Assembly: GCA_039800165.1 (NCBI GenBank)
Contig: JBDLRH010000029.1
Location: 1-7,195, forward strand
DNA length: 7,195 nt
Origin: JBDLRH01 sp039800165
GTDB lineage: Bacteria > Pseudomonadota > Gammaproteobacteria > Burkholderiales > Burkholderiaceae_C
Reading direction: 5' to 3'
A program made the position numbers and the translations under genes. Position 1 is the first letter of the stretch. Each line of letters begins with the position of its first letter. Shown here piece after piece: positions 5,763-7,195 of the stretch. Under the pieces are notes generated by a model. It saw only the letters and a program-made list of their open reading frames with translations. It did no database searches and had not been told where the DNA came from.

Positions 5763-6933
5763 CGGCGGCAACAGCCTCGCGTGCGGTGGTTGCGGCCGGG
5801 GCGTGGATGCCCACGCGGTCGAGTGCAGCCGCCAGATGTGCCACCGTGCGGTCGACGTTGTGCAGCTTTTCCAGACCGAACAGGCCGATGCGGAAGGTGC
5901 GGAAATCCGCGCCCTCGTCGCACTGCAGCGGCACGCCGGACGCGGTCTGCAGGCCTTCGGCGATGAACTTCTTGGCCGACTGCACCTCCGGGTCTTCGGT
6001 GTAGCTGACCACCACACCCGGGGCCTTGAAGCCCTCGGCGGCCACGCTCACGATGCCGCGCGATTCGAACAGCGCACGCACCTTGCGGCCCAGTTCCCAC
6101 TGCTCGGCGCACACCTTGTCGAAGCCGTAGTCACGCGTCTCCATCATCACCTCGCGCAGGCGCGTCAGCGCATCGGTGGGCATGGTGGTGTGGTACGCGT
6201 GCGCGCCGCTTTCATAGGTCTCCATGATCTGCAGCCACTTCTTCAGGTCGGCCGCAAAGCTGGTGCTGGTGGTGGCGTCGATGGCGGCGCGGGCGCGCTC
6301 GCTCATCATCACCATCGCGCAGCAGGGCGACCCGCTCCAGCCCTTTTGCGGCGCCGACACCAGCACATCCACGCCGGTGGCCTGCATGTCCACCCAGGCC
6401 GCGCCCGAGGCAATGCAGTCCAGCACGAACAGCGCGCCCACCTCGTGCGCCGCATCGGCCACGCCGCGCAGGTAGTCGTCGGGCAGGATGATGCCGGCAG
6501 ACGTTTCCACATGCGGTGCGAACACCACCGCCGGCTTTTCGCTGCGGATGGTGGCCTGCACCTCGGCCAGCGGGCAGGGCGCCCACGGGTCGGTGCGGCC
6601 GGGGCCGGTCTTGCGCGCCTTCAGCACGATCTCTTGCGACGGAATGCGGCCCATCTCGAAGATCTGCGTCCAGCGGTAGCTGAACCAGCCGTTGCGGATA
6701 ACCAGCACCTTCTTGTCGGTGGCGAACTGCCGCGCCACCGATTCCATGCCGAAGGTGCCGCTGCCGGGCACCAACGCGACCGAATGGGCGCCGTACACGG
6801 TTTTCAGCATGCGAGAGATGTCGGTCATCACGCTGCCAAATCGCTTGGACATGTGGTTCAGGGCACGGTCGGTGTAGACCACCGAAAACTCGAGCAGACC
6901 ATCGGGGTCAATGTGGGGCAGCAAACCGGGCAT
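5758..6933 (-). CDS. Class V PLP-dependent aminotransferase, alanine/serine-glyoxylate aminotransferase-like
   Basis: Fold-type I, class V pyridoxal-phosphate enzyme of 391 residues, probably cytosolic. It most resembles alanine-glyoxylate or serine-glyoxylate aminotransferases, but the amino donor and acceptor are not determined. The phosphate-binding loop is VPGSGTFGME (55-64). FVLDCIASGAAW (169-180) carries Asp172, which pairs with the pyridine nitrogen. SAPQKGWSGSP (193-203) carries the Schiff-base Lys197. HVETSAG (141-147) and YHTTMPT (247-253) are family active-site segments, and FRIG (347-350) has Arg348, which should bind the substrate carboxylate. All key residues are present. The start ATG is supported by an AAGGA seven bases upstream. 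The N-terminus MPGLLPHIDPDG is short relative to family members with a longer lead-in. It lies 42 bases after lspA on the same strand, with a hairpin between them, so it may be an independent unit or receive read-through. It converges on the permease. Confidence 0.9.
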   Translation of the reverse strand: MPGLLPHIDPDGLLEFSVVYTDRALNHMSKRFGSVMTDISRMLKTVYGAHSVALVPGSGTFGMESVARQFATDKKVLVIRNGWFSYRWTQIFEMGRIPSQEIVLKARKTGPGRTDPWAPCPLAEVQATIRSEKPAVVFAPHVETSAGIILPDDYLRGVADAAHEVGALFVLDCIASGAAWVDMQATGVDVLVSAPQKGWSGSPCCAMVMMSERARAAIDATTSTSFAADLKKWLQIMETYESGAHAYHTTMPTDALTRLREVMMETRDYGFDKVCAEQWELGRKVRALFESRGIVSVAAEGFKAPGVVVSYTEDPEVQSAKKFIAEGLQTASGVPLQCDEGADFRTFRIGLFGLEKLHNVDRTVAHLAAALDRVGIHAPAATTAREAVAAA

Positions 6934-6940
6934 GGATATT

Positions 6941-6945
6941 TCCTT
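6941..6945 (-). promoter_or_regulatory. Shine-Dalgarno for the aminotransferase gene
   Basis: AAGGA on the minus strand lies within an A-rich run (GAAAAAGGAAATATCC) and is seven bases from the ATG at 6933. It is good spacing and the only strong Shine-Dalgarno among the minus-strand genes here. The A-rich leader would also favour an open, unstructured start. Confidence 0.75.
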
Positions 6946-6963
6946 TTTCTATCAGGGGATAAA

Positions 6964-6980
6964 GCTGAACCGAGTTCAGC
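6964..6980 (-). terminator. Hairpin at the end of lspA, possible weak intrinsic terminator
   Basis: A perfect 7-bp inverted repeat, GCTGAAC (6964-6970) and GTTCAGC (6974-6980), has a three-base loop. On the minus strand it is followed by TTTATC, a short T-rich tail. It includes the lspA stop codon (6976-6978) and lies 31 bases before the aminotransferase start. The stem is modest and the tail short, so termination is likely partial. It could instead be an mRNA end-stabilising or read-through-limiting element. Confidence 0.45.
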
Positions 6981-7195
6981 GCCCGCGTCGCACCCGAAGG
7001 ATTTCGTCCACGATCAGCAAGGCTGCACCCACGCTGATGCCAGCATCGGCCACGTTGAAGGCAGGGAAGTGCCAAGCACCCCAGTAAAAGTCCAGAAAGT
7101 CGACCACGTAGCCGTGCACCAGGCGGTCGATCACATTGCCAATTGCCCCGCCCAGAATGAGTGAGATGGCCAGGCTGAAGTGTTTTTGACCGGGG
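6976..7195 (-). CDS. lspA: Signal peptidase II (lipoprotein signal peptidase), C-terminal part
   Basis: The C-terminal 72 residues of an inner-membrane aspartic protease that removes signal peptides from diacylglyceryl-modified prolipoproteins, following Lgt. The N-terminal half runs off the right edge. The visible part holds both catalytic blocks: LGGAIGNVIDRL with the first Asp, and WHFPAFNVADAGISVG with the second. A hydrophobic segment precedes the first block (FSLAISLILGG) and the last membrane helix follows the second (ISVGAALLIVDEIL). The end, LRVRRGR, is a basic cytoplasmic tail as expected. The ORF was translated by hand on the minus strand. Codons here are somewhat less GC-rich at third positions (ATT, GCA, TCA, CAA, TTT) than in the neighbours. 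In many proteobacteria lspA follows ileS; whether it does here lies outside the window. Confidence 0.93.
   Translation of the reverse strand, partial: PGQKHFSLAISLILGGAIGNVIDRLVHGYVVDFLDFYWGAWHFPAFNVADAGISVGAALLIVDEILRVRRGR

Noticed and set aside
5803..7164. 453-codon plus-strand frame antisense to the aminotransferase and lspA
   Set aside because: It is His/Gly/Ala-rich and spans two real minus-strand genes and their intergenic hairpin. This is typical of a GC-driven shadow ORF.
1..7195. Mobile element, prophage, CRISPR array, toxin-antitoxin or defence cluster
   Set aside because: No transposase, integrase, regularly spaced repeats, terminal inverted repeats or defence domains were found. 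All major frames are housekeeping or metabolic genes.

Overview
The window looks like ordinary chromosome from a GC-rich betaproteobacterium, most likely Burkholderiales and near Comamonadaceae. Three things suggest this: strong G/C preference at third codon positions, protein sequences that resemble Burkholderiales homologues as I remember them, and tightly packed housekeeping genes. I saw no mobile element, CRISPR array, tRNA or rRNA. No stretch longer than about 90 bases lacks a gene. The taxonomic call is inference; no search was run.

Layout from left to right. A plus-strand group opens the window: exodeoxyribonuclease III (xth, lacking only the first base of its start codon), then diacylglycerol kinase (dgkA, overlapping xth by 4 bases), then a crotonase-fold enoyl-CoA hydratase/isomerase with its own Shine-Dalgarno. 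These meet a minus-strand pair head-on across only 15 bases. The pair is the Rep DNA helicase and, overlapping its stop by 4 bases, a small predicted exported protein of unknown function. Rep is transcribed divergently, across 86 bases, from an AEC-family auxin-efflux-like permease on the plus strand. The permease in turn converges, with a 12-base gap, on a minus-strand class V PLP-dependent aminotransferase. Upstream of the aminotransferase on the same strand is the C-terminal end of signal peptidase II (lspA), cut by the window edge and followed by a small hairpin.

How the genes work together: xth and rep are both DNA maintenance enzymes but lie in opposing transcription units. dgkA and lspA serve envelope lipid recycling and lipoprotein maturation. 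The crotonase, permease and aminotransferase are metabolic genes whose substrates cannot be read from sequence. I see no evidence of one dedicated new system. The most interesting points are the non-canonical active site of the crotonase, the coupling of an exported protein to a helicase gene, the SD-less and possibly leaderless divergent starts of rep and the permease, and stop codons that sit inside small palindromes at gene junctions.
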